This document shows positions 35,899 to 46,560 of a DNA stretch of 64,000 bases, in pieces; position 1 is the first letter of the stretch, and each line of letters opens with the position of its first letter. Origin of the DNA: Rhizophagus irregularis (taxonomy: Eukaryota; Glomeromycota; Glomeromycetes; Glomerales; Glomeraceae). The stretch covers positions 4,340,001 to 4,404,000 of the forward strand of contig NC_089431.1 in the NCBI RefSeq assembly GCF_026210795.1, in the 5' to 3' direction. Below the pieces are notes generated by a model, which had not been told where the DNA came from, did no database searches, and was given only the letters and a program-made list of their open reading frames with translations. The position numbers and the translations under genes are program-made.

Positions 35899-35991
35899 CT
35901 AAGTCATGTTCGTTCACGTGATCATAATCCAATCATAATGTCTACTATTTATAGTAGGTACGTGTACATCAGGTGATCGAACATGGCTTAG
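35899..35991. repeat. imperfect hairpin, 93 bp
   Basis: CTAAGTCATGTTCG at the left pairs with CGAACATGGCTTAG at the right, with further pairing inside (CACGTGATC/CAGGTGATC and CTACTATTTATAGTAG). A possible short MITE; no clear target duplication. Confidence 0.45.
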
Positions 35992-36663
35992 AGTGGAGAT
36001 TCGTAGATCCTAAATCTAAGAGTATAACGCCCACCTATGAATCGATGGCTTTTATATATTTTTTCATAAATCATAAAAAAAAAATAAAATAAATTTTTAA
36101 CGCATGTTACGCAAAATTTCAGATGATGTGGCAAATTAGTTTTTTTCCCATGTTAAATTGCAACCCCCTTTATTTTATTATCGAAATTATCGAAAAAAAA
36201 TACTGAAATAAAATCTTTTTATTAAATATCAAATGAAAAAATTTTTTTATTAAAAGAATGACTTTTCTGGAATGCAAGAATGACTAAAAAAATCATATTC
36301 TTTTAGAAAACTTTAAAACTTAATAAAGAAACTTCTTACATTAATTAAAATATATAATATTCTAAAAAAATAAAAAATATTTCCTCATTTCGAATTCATG
36401 CAATTTTGTTTGTTTATGATTGATTGTTCATATTGTAGATATCGTCATATTTCAATTTTGTCATATTGAAAAAAAATTATAGAAGAAATCTATATAAGCA
36501 TTATGATCATTAAAATATGCGATACCATAAACGAAATAATTTGATTTAATTTTTCTTTTTTTTTTTATTAATTTATTTCATATCTATATACAAAAGTATT
36601 ATTTTCTTCATATTTGTTATAACAGAATGTATTAAAACTTTATTTAAATATGAAATTTAGTTT

Positions 36664-36955
36664 TCCAATCCGTAATCCGGCCAATCCGGATTGAATTCGG
36701 ATATCCGTATCCTACATTTTTAGACGGATGGATCCGTTAGTGAATCCGGATGGTTATCCTAGGCTGCCGATCTCGCCATTTCGAAAATTTTCTCATGAAC
36801 CGTCATAAGTCATGACTGATAACCTCTTCGTTAAAATTCGGATTAGGAAAAATCCGGATAGCTTAAAATCGGATGGGATGGATCCATGGATCCGTTGATT
36901 CAGATTATAATCCGGATGAGCTGTCAGGATCCGGATTGAATCCGGATGACTCTTT
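36664..36955. repeat. ATCCGGAT-rich repeat cluster
   Basis: At least eight ATCCGGAT/ATCCG-type motifs occur on both strands in about 290 bp, with a plain A+T-rich middle. Probably a MITE with clustered subterminal motifs; its ends are not defined. Confidence 0.45.
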
Positions 36956-37264
36956 AAGAATATGATCGTATTCGCTTTTTATTAGATTTTTTAACTGTTG
37001 TTGTTGAACAATTGATGTATCATATATTACGCAATTATTTCATTTATATTCCTAATAAAAATGAAAATATTATTAATAAAATTAAGTCATTAAGCAGGAA
37101 ACGTGAACTGCTTGGATGTCTGTAACACCACAGAATTTTTTTTATGCGCGTTAAAAATAATCGAGATATTGTTAAGGAATCACGTGACTCAAGCACCTTC
37201 ACGTCGTCACGATTTCCTTTGACCAAATGAACAACATGTAAATGAAACTACAAACTATGAAAAA

Positions 37265-37400
37265 ACGGAAAAATTACGCCAAATACATGTTAATGTACGA
37301 TATCATAATGAAATAAGGTTAAAGACTTCATATCAATGTATAAAATTACCTTTATTAGTTTAGTTCAGAAACAGAGAAAAAATTTGTTTTATGTTGATTA
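37265..37400. repeat. dispersed repeat flanking chitin deacetylase (left copy)
   Basis: AAATTACGCCAAATACAT followed by ATTACCTTTATTAGTTTAG and CAGAAACA occurs here and at about 39760-39990 in direct orientation, with a shorter match at 33475. The right copy has an extra poly-T insertion. Confidence 0.55.
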
Positions 37401-37450
37401 ATTCTAAATAAATATTATTACGATTAATCAGAGCAGTCGGTTTTTCAGAT

Positions 37451-38012
37451 AGTAATACTAAATGTGTAGGGTGTAATACATTTTATGAATCCTAAATTTT
37501 TTGAAACTTAAAATCATTTATATGTCTTAACCGAAAAATCAGATATATATATAGTTTGGGAGTAATATTCTGGGAATTGACAAGTCGTAAATCACTTTTG
37601 ATTTTGAAACAAAAAAATAATAATCGTTTGGAAATTATTGAAATTTAGTTTGATATCCTTAAAGTTATAAGAGAAAAACCTATTTTGGGCACAAATTTTA
37701 AATTTGTTGCGCTTTATAAAAGTAAGTATAACTTTACGCAATAATTTAAAAAAAAATTTTTTTTTTTACCGTAAATTTAAATTTAATTTATTTAAACAGA
37801 ATATTGGGCAACATGAACCAGATGAAAGATCGAATATTCGTCAAGTAATTTTGGAAATTAATAATATTGAACTTTTAAATTTATCAAATAATTTTAAAAT
37901 TGAAAAATTGAAAGAACAGAAATTGAAACGATAGAAAAATTAGAAAGTGAAGATTTTGACTTTCTTAGTTATGATGATTGTGACACAAAATTCCGATAAA
38001 TATAAATCTTAG
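37451..38012 (+). pseudogene. protein kinase relic (array family, C-lobe and last exon)
   Basis: Covers the region from after the DFG motif to the stop: NPKFFET, a degraded DIYSLG segment, ELTSRKSLLILKQ-like sequence, KREKPILGTNFKFVALYK, a former intron (GTAAGT .. AACAG), then HEPDERSNIRQVILEINNIE and the acidic tail. Several frameshifts and stops, and the N-lobe is absent. The last exon ends only 72 bp from the stop codon of the convergent chitin deacetylase. Confidence 0.75.
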
Positions 38013-38084
38013 TGTAGTATTAAAATTGACGAAAATAAACGAACATTAACGAATGTTTTTCCTTATAAATTAAATAAAAATATA

Positions 38085-39308
38085 CTAAGTTGAGTAAGGG
38101 TTATTATCACCAATACATTGAGGTACAGTCATAATCTTCAAATTTGGTACTTTAGCAGCTTTATTAATAATTTGAATTGCAACGTCAACAGTTTTTGGAG
38201 CAAAATCATGTTCGAGAGAAATGAACCCATTTCCCATTGTAGTGAAATTTTTCATCCAAGAATCAAAGGTATTTAGAACAGAGTCGTCTGTCTGAGTAGG
38301 AGGGTTGGAAGTAAGACCCCAATCATTACTATCGAAATTTAGAGTCCAAATGACGGCTACAAAAATAATAAAAAATAGGTTTATATTTGAAAAGAAGTGA
38401 TATATATATTCAAATATTTTTAACATACTTTTCAAACCAACAGCATGAGCAATAGCACGAACACGATTATCAGTATCACCGTATGGAGGTCGCATATATA
38501 GAGGAGTAACACCAATAACTTCTTTAATAGCCTGGATAAAGAAATAGGAATTATATTAAATATTAAAATTCAAAAATTATATTAAAAATTTTGATACATA
38601 ACAAGAAATTTAATAAAAAATGTGAACCTTCATAGTCCATTTTAATTCAGCAACGATGGTTTCATTCGGAAGGGAGGTAAGTGCCGGATGAGACCAAGTG
38701 TGTACTGCGATATTATGACCTAAATTTTTATTATAATTAATTATTTAAATTTTTTTTTAGTTATTCGATTGAGTAAAAATTTTAGAAAGAACAGGGGAGA
38801 TAACCATACCAGAATCATAAGCAGATTTGAGAATTTGTGGATTATTGATAACATGGCTTCCTATTACAAAAAATGTAGCTTTAATATTAAGCTCACTCAA
38901 ATTGGCTAATAACTTGGGTGTTGACTCTGATGGCCCGTCGTCATATGTTAGTCCCCATTCACCAACATTTGGACAAAATATAACATCGTCTTTTGCAGTG
39001 AATTTTTGGCAAGTCCAAGAACCTTGATCTGGTTTAATTACAGTCGGAGGATCACATTTAGGAGCTTGATGAGTAATAATTACACCACCATTTGAAATTG
39101 GAAGGTTTGGAACATTTGATAGATCTATTTCTTTTAACCATGCTTGGACTTGAGGGTGATTAGTGTCTGGTACTTCATCAGCAGGTGGATAGTCATTAAT
39201 TGAAATTTGAGGGGGTGAAGCTGGTGAACCTGGCGAAGCAGCTTGGGGTAAGGCTTTTACCACACAAAAAGTAGCAAGAACGATTGTAATAATAAGAACT
39301 ATCTTCAT
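38085..39308 (-). CDS. secreted chitin deacetylase (carbohydrate esterase 4)
   Basis: Removes acetyl groups from chitin to give chitosan in the cell wall. Exons are 39308-38810, 38719-38628, 38531-38429 and 38356-38085, all GT-AG and in frame, giving 321 aa. The signal peptide is residues 1-20 ([20 protein letters not shown]), followed by a Pro/Ser-rich linker. The NodB domain carries all five motifs: TYDDGP (121-126), HTWSHP (173-178, metal-binding His residues), RPPYGDTD (about 211), [10 protein letters not shown], and GFISLEHD near the C-terminus. There is no GPI-anchor tail, so the protein is probably released or wall-bound. Deacetylation of wall chitin helps symbiotic fungi avoid plant chitin receptors; that role here is inferred. 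The gene looks complete. It converges with a kinase relic and sits between two direct repeats. Confidence 0.92.
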
Positions 39309-40436
39309 TTCGAATGAAGTCTATTAATTTATAGATAAGAATTTTTTTTTTCCTAGAATGATATTATTGAGTTGCCTTCGAGAGTAAAGAAGAGCGTTGA
39401 ACAATAATTTAAAAAAAGAAAAGAAAAGAAATCAGGTTGTTTGTGCCTTATATAACCTAAAGGGACTTTAACATCCTTAATTACGATTCATTGATAATAT
39501 CCAATGAATAAAGGAACGTTTTAATATTTTGCATGTTATTGATGGTAGTTGCAATTGACAAACATATGATTATTATTATTTAGTTTCTTATATTATGAAA
39601 TTCTTACTTTTAGTTATTTTCACTTTAAAGAAATTACTGAAAATAATCAAGAACATGTTATCATCATTTACGCCTTGGTAAAACGTTACCATTTTCGAAC
39701 ACTGGATAGTATTGCATTGTATGTGAATGAAACTACATAAAGTAAAATTGTCAAAGATTGAAATTACGCCAAATACATTTTAATATATACAATTATGAAT
39801 TTTTTTTTTTTTTTTTTACTGGTTAACGAATGAATTTTATTAACGATTAGTAGAAGTTATCAGTTATAATGTATGCAATTATGAATATCATAATGAAATT
39901 AGGAAGGTTAAAGACTTCATGTCAATGTGTAAAATTACCTTTATTAGTTTAGTTCAGAAACAAAGAAATAATTTTTTTATGTTGATCAATTTTTATTGAA
40001 TAAATCTGAAACAATTACTTTTTTAGCGTAACTTTTTTTTTTAAAAAAAAATATATATGGAATATAATGGTTTATTAATTGTATTAATAAAACTCAATAG
40101 AAATTATAGAAAAACATTTAAAACTTTATATGTAAAATTCCATTGCGTAATACAAAAAAATTAATTATCTGTTCAATTCGGATTGGAAAAAATGAGTATA
40201 AACAAGTGGTATACAGGATAACTATTTAATTCCCTATTTTCACGTTGATGCTTTGGTTGTCGTATCCGATATGTAATATCATATTATAATAGTGCATTAT
40301 CGACTGTTGTACACAGTTTCTCAACATCATTTGGAAACTAATGAAAATAAGTCGCAATATGCGGGGAAAAAATATTATCCATTTATAGTATCGTTTTATT
40401 CAAATTTTATTTTAAAATCACACGCATTGATTCTGG
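39309..40436. other. intergenic upstream of chitin deacetylase
   Basis: Presumed promoter region of the deacetylase, then the right copy of the dispersed repeat (39760-39990). TTTACGCCTTGGTAAAAC at about 39668 is the reverse complement of a motif in the kinase-array flanks (24440, 27095). Confidence 0.45.
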
Positions 40437-41250
40437 CCGGTGAACAGCATAGCGAACATCTCTATTTTATCACAAATTTGCCGATCATTTGCCGATCATT
40501 TATTTGATCTTATCACATAATACAAATGTCGTGACAGATCAATTTTACACAATAATAAATATAATAAATGTTTAAAATTTACAAATAACTTCACAGAATT
40601 TTAATTTTAATTAAAAACATAAAAATTAATACAAATACTAATAATTATATTATAGTACTAATAATTTAACCATGTTTAGTATAATATTTCAAACAGATTA
40701 TCTATATTACTTTCTATTATTTCTAAATTATTTTCAATATTCTCATCATTATTATCTTCACTTAAACTATTATCATCTTCATCTTCAACTAAAAGTTTTT
40801 CATTATCTTTAATGATGTAAATAATCTTTTTTATTAGAAATATAATAATAACAAATAATTGGCTAATTTCTCTATAAGCAAAAAACCTGCATTATGGGTC
40901 GAAACCTTGCATTATTTTTTTTACAGATTATATATAATAAAAGGAATGTTCATGCAAAATTTCAAGTTTCAGCTTTGCGTATTCGGCTTCGGCCTTCAAT
41001 TTTTATCCCGAAACTTCAAATTATCACATATTAATAATTTTGCATATAAAAATTAAAAATTATATAAATTATTTAATCTAAAGTTATACAACAATAAAAG
41101 GTGGCATATTTTATTTTTTTCTTATTTAGGCATTTACTTTGCCTTGCACTTTTACATAATTTAATCATTTTTTAATAAAATGAAACTTGTGATCGGCAAA
41201 TGATCGTCAAAGTGATATAAAGCATGTTCGCTATGCTCCCGGTGAACCGG
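40437..41250. mobile_element. element with about 60-bp inverted arms, 814 bp
   Basis: The left arm at 40437-40498 (AGCATAGCGAACAT ... TTTGCCGATCATTTGCCGATC) is repeated inverted at 41191-41250. Between them, near 40676-40815, the minus strand encodes a short acidic stretch, LLVEDEDDNSLSEDNNDENI followed by NNLEIIESNIDNLFEILY and a stop, like the tail of a transposon or host protein. No complete transposase; target duplication not clear. Confidence 0.5.
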
Positions 41251-42755
41251 GTCCTCTGGAATTTTTTGATTTGTAATTATTTGTAATCATCCGGACCCAT
41301 GCGTCATTACATGGAACCCGAGCTGGGAACTTGGGGATAATGTATTCGTTGCGCCATCTCTTATTAATTATTCTGAATTCATACTGTGTAATAGCTGCTT
41401 CTCGAAGAGCGTCATACCAACAAAGATAAAGATACTGTATCAACAAATAATTTATTATTATGATCCTCAAGTTTTAAGATTCTTAATAAGATTTCTTCTG
41501 GAGCATCCATCTTGGTTTCCACCTTGGTTAATAATGTATGTTGGAAAAGTACATCAATTTTCACAATCAAAAAATTCGTCGGAAACTCCAATAACGAAGA
41601 AATTATTAACGAGGTGTGTTTGCTGATGCCGTTTGATATTATTATTTAATTTTAAATTTATTAAATTTATTAATTTTTTTTTTTCTAGAATCATTTAACT
41701 GGAATGGTTAATCTTTATCCAAATATAATTCAATTTTATGGAGTTACTAAATTAAAAGGTAAAATAATTTAATTTATTTGTAATGACTTTTTTTTTCCAA
41801 AAGTATTTTGTTTATATGTTTTTTTTCATACTTTAGATGAAATAAATTATTCACTCGTACTTGAAAGTGGAACATTAGGAAAATATTTAAGAGATAACAT
41901 TATAACCTTTAAATAAGAGAGCCAATTAAAGTTTGCCAAAGAAATTTCAAGTGCGACTTCATGGTTACATATTGATAAGGGAATTATACACGGAGACCTT
42001 GTAAGTATAATGTATTAATTTTATCTTATATTTCTTTTATATTTATTAGTATCTAATTAACATATTCTTTTTTTTTAACATCCTAATAATATTTTAATTC
42101 AAAAAAGATACAATCAAATTTGCAGATTTTGGACGTTCATTTATAAAAGGGCGGATCCGATAGTAATACTGATACGGGTGTAATATCTTATATGGATTCA
42201 TTCGTGTCTTTTAACCGAAAAATTCGTAATATTCTGGGAATTAACAAGTGGTAAAACCACCTTTCGATTTTGAAACAAAAAATAACGATCTTTTTGAAAT
42301 TTTTAAAATTAAGTCTGATATTCTTAACGGTAAAAGAGAAAACTCTATTTCAAATCCCTATAAGAAATATGTATACGGAAAGGATACGTTTTGTATACAT
42401 TTTACGTACGTTTCTATAGATTCCGTATACAAATTCCGTATATTTAATAAGCAATTAATTTTTGAAAAAACTAATGTATAAGAAAATGTATACGGAAAAA
42501 ATTAATCATGCGGAATGTATACGGAATTTTTAAACTTAACGGTTAATATATTTAGAGATAATTTTACAAAAATTCCGTATCATAACACGAGATCACATGA
42601 TTGTTTATTGTTTTGTTATGATACGTTTTTTGTTTTTATATAAACCCTTACTTTGATGAGTTTGATCTTCCGATTTTCCTTTCTGTCTTTCCTTTCCTTT
42701 CTCTTTCTCTTGTCTTATTTTTGTTATTTTTTCTAAATTTTTCTTCTTACTTCGT

Positions 42756-43030
42756 CACCCCCTTTTAAAAACAAATTTTTTTTTTTCGTACCTCACTTTA
42801 AAAAAAATTTTTTTTTCGTCACTCTCCTTTGAAAAAAATTTTTTTTTCGTCACTCTCCTTTGAAAAAAAATTTTTTTTCGTCACTCCCTTAAAAAAAAAT
42901 TGTTTCTTTTATTCCCACTCTCCTTTTTTTTAAAAAAAATTTTTCTATTTCCTCTTTATAAAAAAATTTTTATTTTTCTAACTTTGACGTCCTCCCTTTA
43001 AAAAAAAATTTTTTTTTAACTTTCCTAACT
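42756..43030. repeat. tandem A(n)T(n) palindrome repeats with CGTCACTCTCC spacer
   Basis: Units of about 40-45 bp, each with a run of about eight A followed by about eight T and a spacer like CGTCACTCTCCTTTG, repeated about six times. The matching stretch in the second copy (about 52350-52520) has fewer units. Confidence 0.65.
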
Positions 43031-43129
43031 TCGTTATCCCTCTTTTTAAAATAATATTTTTTTTGGTTTATTCTTTATTCCCCTTTCTTCTTTATTTATA
43101 TTTAATTTCATAGGCCAGCAGATTTTTTT

Positions 43130-43530
43130 TGTGAGAATATTCAGTTTCTTTTTTCTTTTTTGTTGATCAGTTTGGGAGTCCTTTTCTTTTTGTAGGATGA
43201 TTCAGGATTTTTTTTCGTTTTTTAGGTCAGTTCAAATTTTCTTGTTTTTTTGTAGGTTGGGTTCAGATTCTTTTCTTTTTGTAGGTTGTTTCAGTTTTGT
43301 TGCTTCAGAGTCTTCTTTTTTTGTAGGTCAGTTTTGGATTTATTTTGTTGTTTTGGTTTCTTTTTCATTAGACGCCTCATAATTCTTTCTTTTATGTAGG
43401 TCAGACATTCTGGAGTTCTCTTTCTTTTTTTGTAGGAATGCTGACCTTTGGTGACTTGGACGATTGCAGATACTATATGAGGGGGGTTTTGTTTCCAATT
43501 TTTTTTTTGTTCTTTTAGGTTGTTTGACTC
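43130..43530. repeat. array of TTTTTGTAGG acceptor-like motifs
   Basis: About eight repeats of a pyrimidine run ending in TTTTTGTAGG or TTTTTTAGG, each followed by a short segment like TCAGTTTGG or TTGGGTTCAG, spaced roughly 30-60 bp. Each looks like a 3' splice site on the plus strand. Conserved in the copy at 52.6-53.4 kb. Confidence 0.55.
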
Positions 43531-44030
43531 CAAATGAACCTGATGGTTTTAATAAGGAGGGAATTTTCATAATGTATTTGTACTTTGTTTATTTTTTATT
43601 TTTTATTTAATTTAATAAAGTGAAATTAGATTTATGTAAATACAATTATAGTAAACTGTAATACAAATAGTAAATTCAGTGACCAAATCGTATAAATTTC
43701 GTGATAAAATCAGTGATCAAATCATGTAAATTCCATATAAATTCCGTATCCAAACCATATTTTTAGTGATACGGAATTGTGCATTTTTCCGTATCCTATT
43801 ATGATACGTTATTTCTAAGGAAAAAAAATCGTATAAAAACTTTATAAAAAACGTATCCAATTTTTTTATAGGGAATACAAATGATAAATTCGTTGCTCTT
43901 TATAAAAGTAAGTATAATAAAGTACTATTATAAATTAAAAATTAAATTAACAATGAAGAAGATTTAAAATTTTTTTTTTTACTTTATTTAAATAAAATGC
44001 TGGAAGCATGAACCAGGTGAAAGAGCGGAT

Positions 44031-44900
44031 TAGGGATAGGAATCGATTCTAATTTTGAGAATCGATTATAGAATCGACTAATCGCGATTAATCGAATCTT
44101 GCATAATACAACTGCGGCTGCTCTTACGTTTTTAAAGTTAGAAAATTTGACGGCAAGTCATGTTGTACATCTAATCCAATTCCGGTTAATGAATTTTATT
44201 AATCAGAATTTTTTCTTTCGAACCAATCTAAATTTTTTCTGTTCCCCCTTTGTTTTTTTTCTTGAACTGATCTTTTACTTTCAGTTCTTTCTTTTTTTTC
44301 ATATTTCCTCTTTTCTCTCTCGTAACATCTTTTTCTTTTCTTTTTTCTTTTCTTTTTTTAAAAATTTTTCATTTTTTTTTCTTTTTCAGTTTTTTTTCAA
44401 ACTGAAATTTTTTTTTGTTTTTTCTATTCTTTCCCCGTTTAGATTTGGACTTTTTTCCCCAAACCGAAAAACTATTATTATTTTTTTTATATTAAATAAT
44501 CTTATTGTTTCAGTCTTTCAAGACTGATTTTTTTTTATATTATTTCTTTTTTTCGGTACTTATTTTTTTTCGGATTCCCTTTTTTTTTTGAAAATTTCCC
44601 TTTTTTAAACCGATTTTTTTCTTTAACCTTTTTCTTTTCCCACAATTTTTTTTTCATTTTTTTTTCTTTTTCTTTCAAATTTTTTTGTTATTTTTTCTTT
44701 CTTTTTCCTTTTCGGTTTTTTTTTCAATTTTTTTTTTCATTTTTATTTTTCAAAATTTTTTTTATTATTTTTTTTTCTGTTTTTTTCCGATTGGCTTTTT
44801 CTCCAATCTGAAAATTTTTCCCCTTTTCCTTTTTCAGTTTGGCTTTTCAAACTGAATTTTTTTTTCCTAGATACATTCTTTCACCATTTAGGTTTGGATC
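44031..44900. mobile_element. hAT-like end followed by long poly-pyrimidine tract
   Basis: TAGGGATAGGAATCGATTC at 44031, followed by several GATTCGA/AATCGATT motifs (44031-44100), looks like the end of a hAT-type element abutting the broken kinase. From about 44190 to 44880 the plus strand is almost pure T/C, with short hairpins such as TTCAGTTTG-CAAACTGAA near 44837. No right end or target duplication was found, so the extent is uncertain. The 142-codon ORF here (44099-44527) is mostly Phe from poly-T and is not a gene. Confidence 0.4.
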
Positions 44901-45904
44901 AATGCTGCGGCGTCATGGTTATTACTCATGACAATAGTTTTTCAGAATTTTTTTTCATATTAATTAGTGAGATAATTTTTTTTCTATAACAATAGATTGC
45001 TATAATGAATTTCTTGAGATATAATAACAATATTTATGTATTTTTTTTTCAGCAGAAGATGTAATTTTTTTTAATGCTACAATAAAATTTTTTAAGATAA
45101 AAAAAAAAGATTTTTTGTAACAATGTAACAATAAACTACTTATACAAAATTATCTTTGTAAATGTATAAATAAATCATAAATTTCGTAGTACTGAAACAT
45201 TTCTTTCATATTAAATAAAATTTCCATTTAATAATAATATTTCATATACTGTATAACACTTGCACACAATTCATTGTTATTTGTATAATCATATAAATTG
45301 TGTAATTTATTATATTTATTCCTACTAATACCATCATAATAATAGTAAAAAACTAAACCTATTCACACTGCATGGCAAATAAAAATATAAATTATGTTGT
45401 TTATTATTACTCTCATCCCCGGCGCATCGCGACGGGCTACATCTTAGTTAGTAATAAATAAATTTTGAGATTATCCGCAGAAATATTTTTTTAATTATAA
45501 AAAAAATTTCTTATTTAATGGTTTACTTCAGAAATTGGGTAGTTTCTCGCTCTCTCTCAAAAAAAAAAAGAATTAAATAATTAATGAATCGTTCAACAAA
45601 TCATAAACACTAGGAAAACGGAAACCGTTGAGGGTCCGTCGCTTAATACGTTTACATACATATATAAATGGTTACACAAAATGTGTTGCTAAAAATAAAG
45701 CGTTACAAAAAATGTGATACAAACATAAAAGGAAATAAGCAGGGGCTAAATTATAGTGACGTAGGTGGAAGGAAGGAAAAATACATGGGTTAAACCGGTA
45801 CTGCAAATTTATCTAGTTCCGTACAATAAATAGTCCTTCGCTACGCTCCGGACAATAAAACTGACCACTTACTATCAAATAACATATCCTTAATAAGCCG
45901 ATCA
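44901..45904. other. intergenic
   Basis: Non-coding. Contains a short GC-rich patch (CCCCGGCGCATCGCGACGGG at about 45417) and, near 45833, AGTCCTTCGCTACGCTCCGG leading into a GTCC/GGAC hairpin. Confidence 0.35.
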
Positions 45905-46560
45905 ACTCAATAAACCAGAACATAAAAGAGAAATGTAATGAATGTAAAAAAAGAAGGAAACCTTTATATGAAAGTCATCAGATTTGTCGTATTTGTTATC
46001 AAATGAAGAAAATATTTAAACCAAGTGGAAACAAAATTATCGATGATTTCATTAGATTTACACAAACTAATCTTATTAAAAAAGAAGGAAAAATGGAATT
46101 TGTTCCTTTAATCAATTTAAAAATAGAGTATTTTTTTCTAAAGGAGGATTTAGTAAAGTTTATAAAGCTACTTGGATTGATGGGTCCAATTATTGAATGG
46201 AATTATGAAATTCAACCTCATCGTAAACTAATTATACAGTTGCTCTCAAAGAACTTAATTCTAAAAACATCACATCTAGAGAATTAAACGAGGTTAAATA
46301 CATACATACAGTATTTAAATTATGTATTAATTAATACAGTAATATAAAATAAATTTCTTATATAGCTAAAGATATTTTATAATTATTATGCAAAATGGGA
46401 AAGACAGTATAATAAAAATAATTTACGTAATGTTCAAAAACTAATTGTATTTAGTACATATTTTGGAATTACACGAGATCCTGAAAATCAAAATATAAAA
46501 AATATAATCATTATTATGGATTATTATTTTTGTTATATATGTCTTTCTTTAATGTTAATA
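45905..46560 (+). pseudogene. zinc-finger-like kinase relic (N-terminal half)
   Basis: Related to the genes at 5.6 and 60.2 kb. The cysteine cluster is still readable (KCNECKKRRKP ... SHQICRICYQMKK), then SGNKIIDDFIRFTQTNLIKK and GKMEFVPL. A frameshift follows before the Gly loop (GGFSKVYKATWIDG readable in another frame). The exon 1 end (ELNEV) and the start of exon 2 (YFGITRDPENQNIKNIIIIM) survive, after which similarity is lost before the catalytic loop. Broken by frameshifts and truncation. Confidence 0.75.

Larger units (their letters stand above)
35992..37450. other. intergenic around the ATCCGGAT cluster
   Basis: No supported gene. 37265-37400 is a dispersed repeat also present at 39760-39990 on the other side of the chitin deacetylase. 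Confidence 0.4.
42356..43873. mobile_element. DNA transposon with CCCTATAA termini, copy inside the kinase relic
   Basis: Left end CCCTATAAGAAATATG, right end TTTTTTTATAGGG, flanked by AAT on both sides (42353-42355 and 43874-43876). Length 1518 bp. Subterminal regions are packed with ATACGGAA/TTCCGTAT and GATACGT motifs on both strands. The interior is T-rich on the plus strand with two repeat zones. No transposase frame; the minus-strand ORFs at 43291-43570 are Lys/Gln-rich translations of the poly-pyrimidine tract. A near-identical copy lies at 51974-53821. Confidence 0.8.
41395..44030 (+). pseudogene. protein kinase pseudogene (array family) split by a transposon
   Basis: All five exons of the array kinase can be followed: exon 1 from the acceptor before CTGCTTCTCGAAG (41395), exon 2 near 41691-41758, exon 3 near 41837-42000 (HGDL kept, but an in-frame stop replaces a Trp after ITFK), and exon 4 from about 42082. 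Exon 4 has indels and lacks part of the activation segment. At 42356 a CCCTATAAG-ended transposon interrupts it (to 43873). The rest of exon 4 and the start of exon 5 (WKHEPGERAD) follow, and the copy ends at 44030 against a TAGGGATAGG sequence. A GCGCC motif remains upstream at 41350. Confidence 0.8.

Noticed and set aside
41231-41470. 79-codon minus-strand ORF with protein-like look (YDALREAAITQYEFRIINKRW)
   Set aside because: It is antisense to the upstream block and first exon of the kinase relic starting at 41395, which align to the array kinases on the other strand.
43291-43570. Two overlapping Lys/Gln-rich minus-strand ORFs
   Set aside because: They lie wholly inside the CCCTATAA transposon and translate its T-rich repeats; the frame is not kept in the second copy.
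44099-44527. 142-codon ORF
   Set aside because: Mostly Phe/Leu from a poly-T/C tract following a hAT-like end; no domain or credible composition.
45417-45440. GC-rich patch as a possible rRNA or tRNA piece
   Set aside because: Too short and lacks recognisable stems or box motifs.
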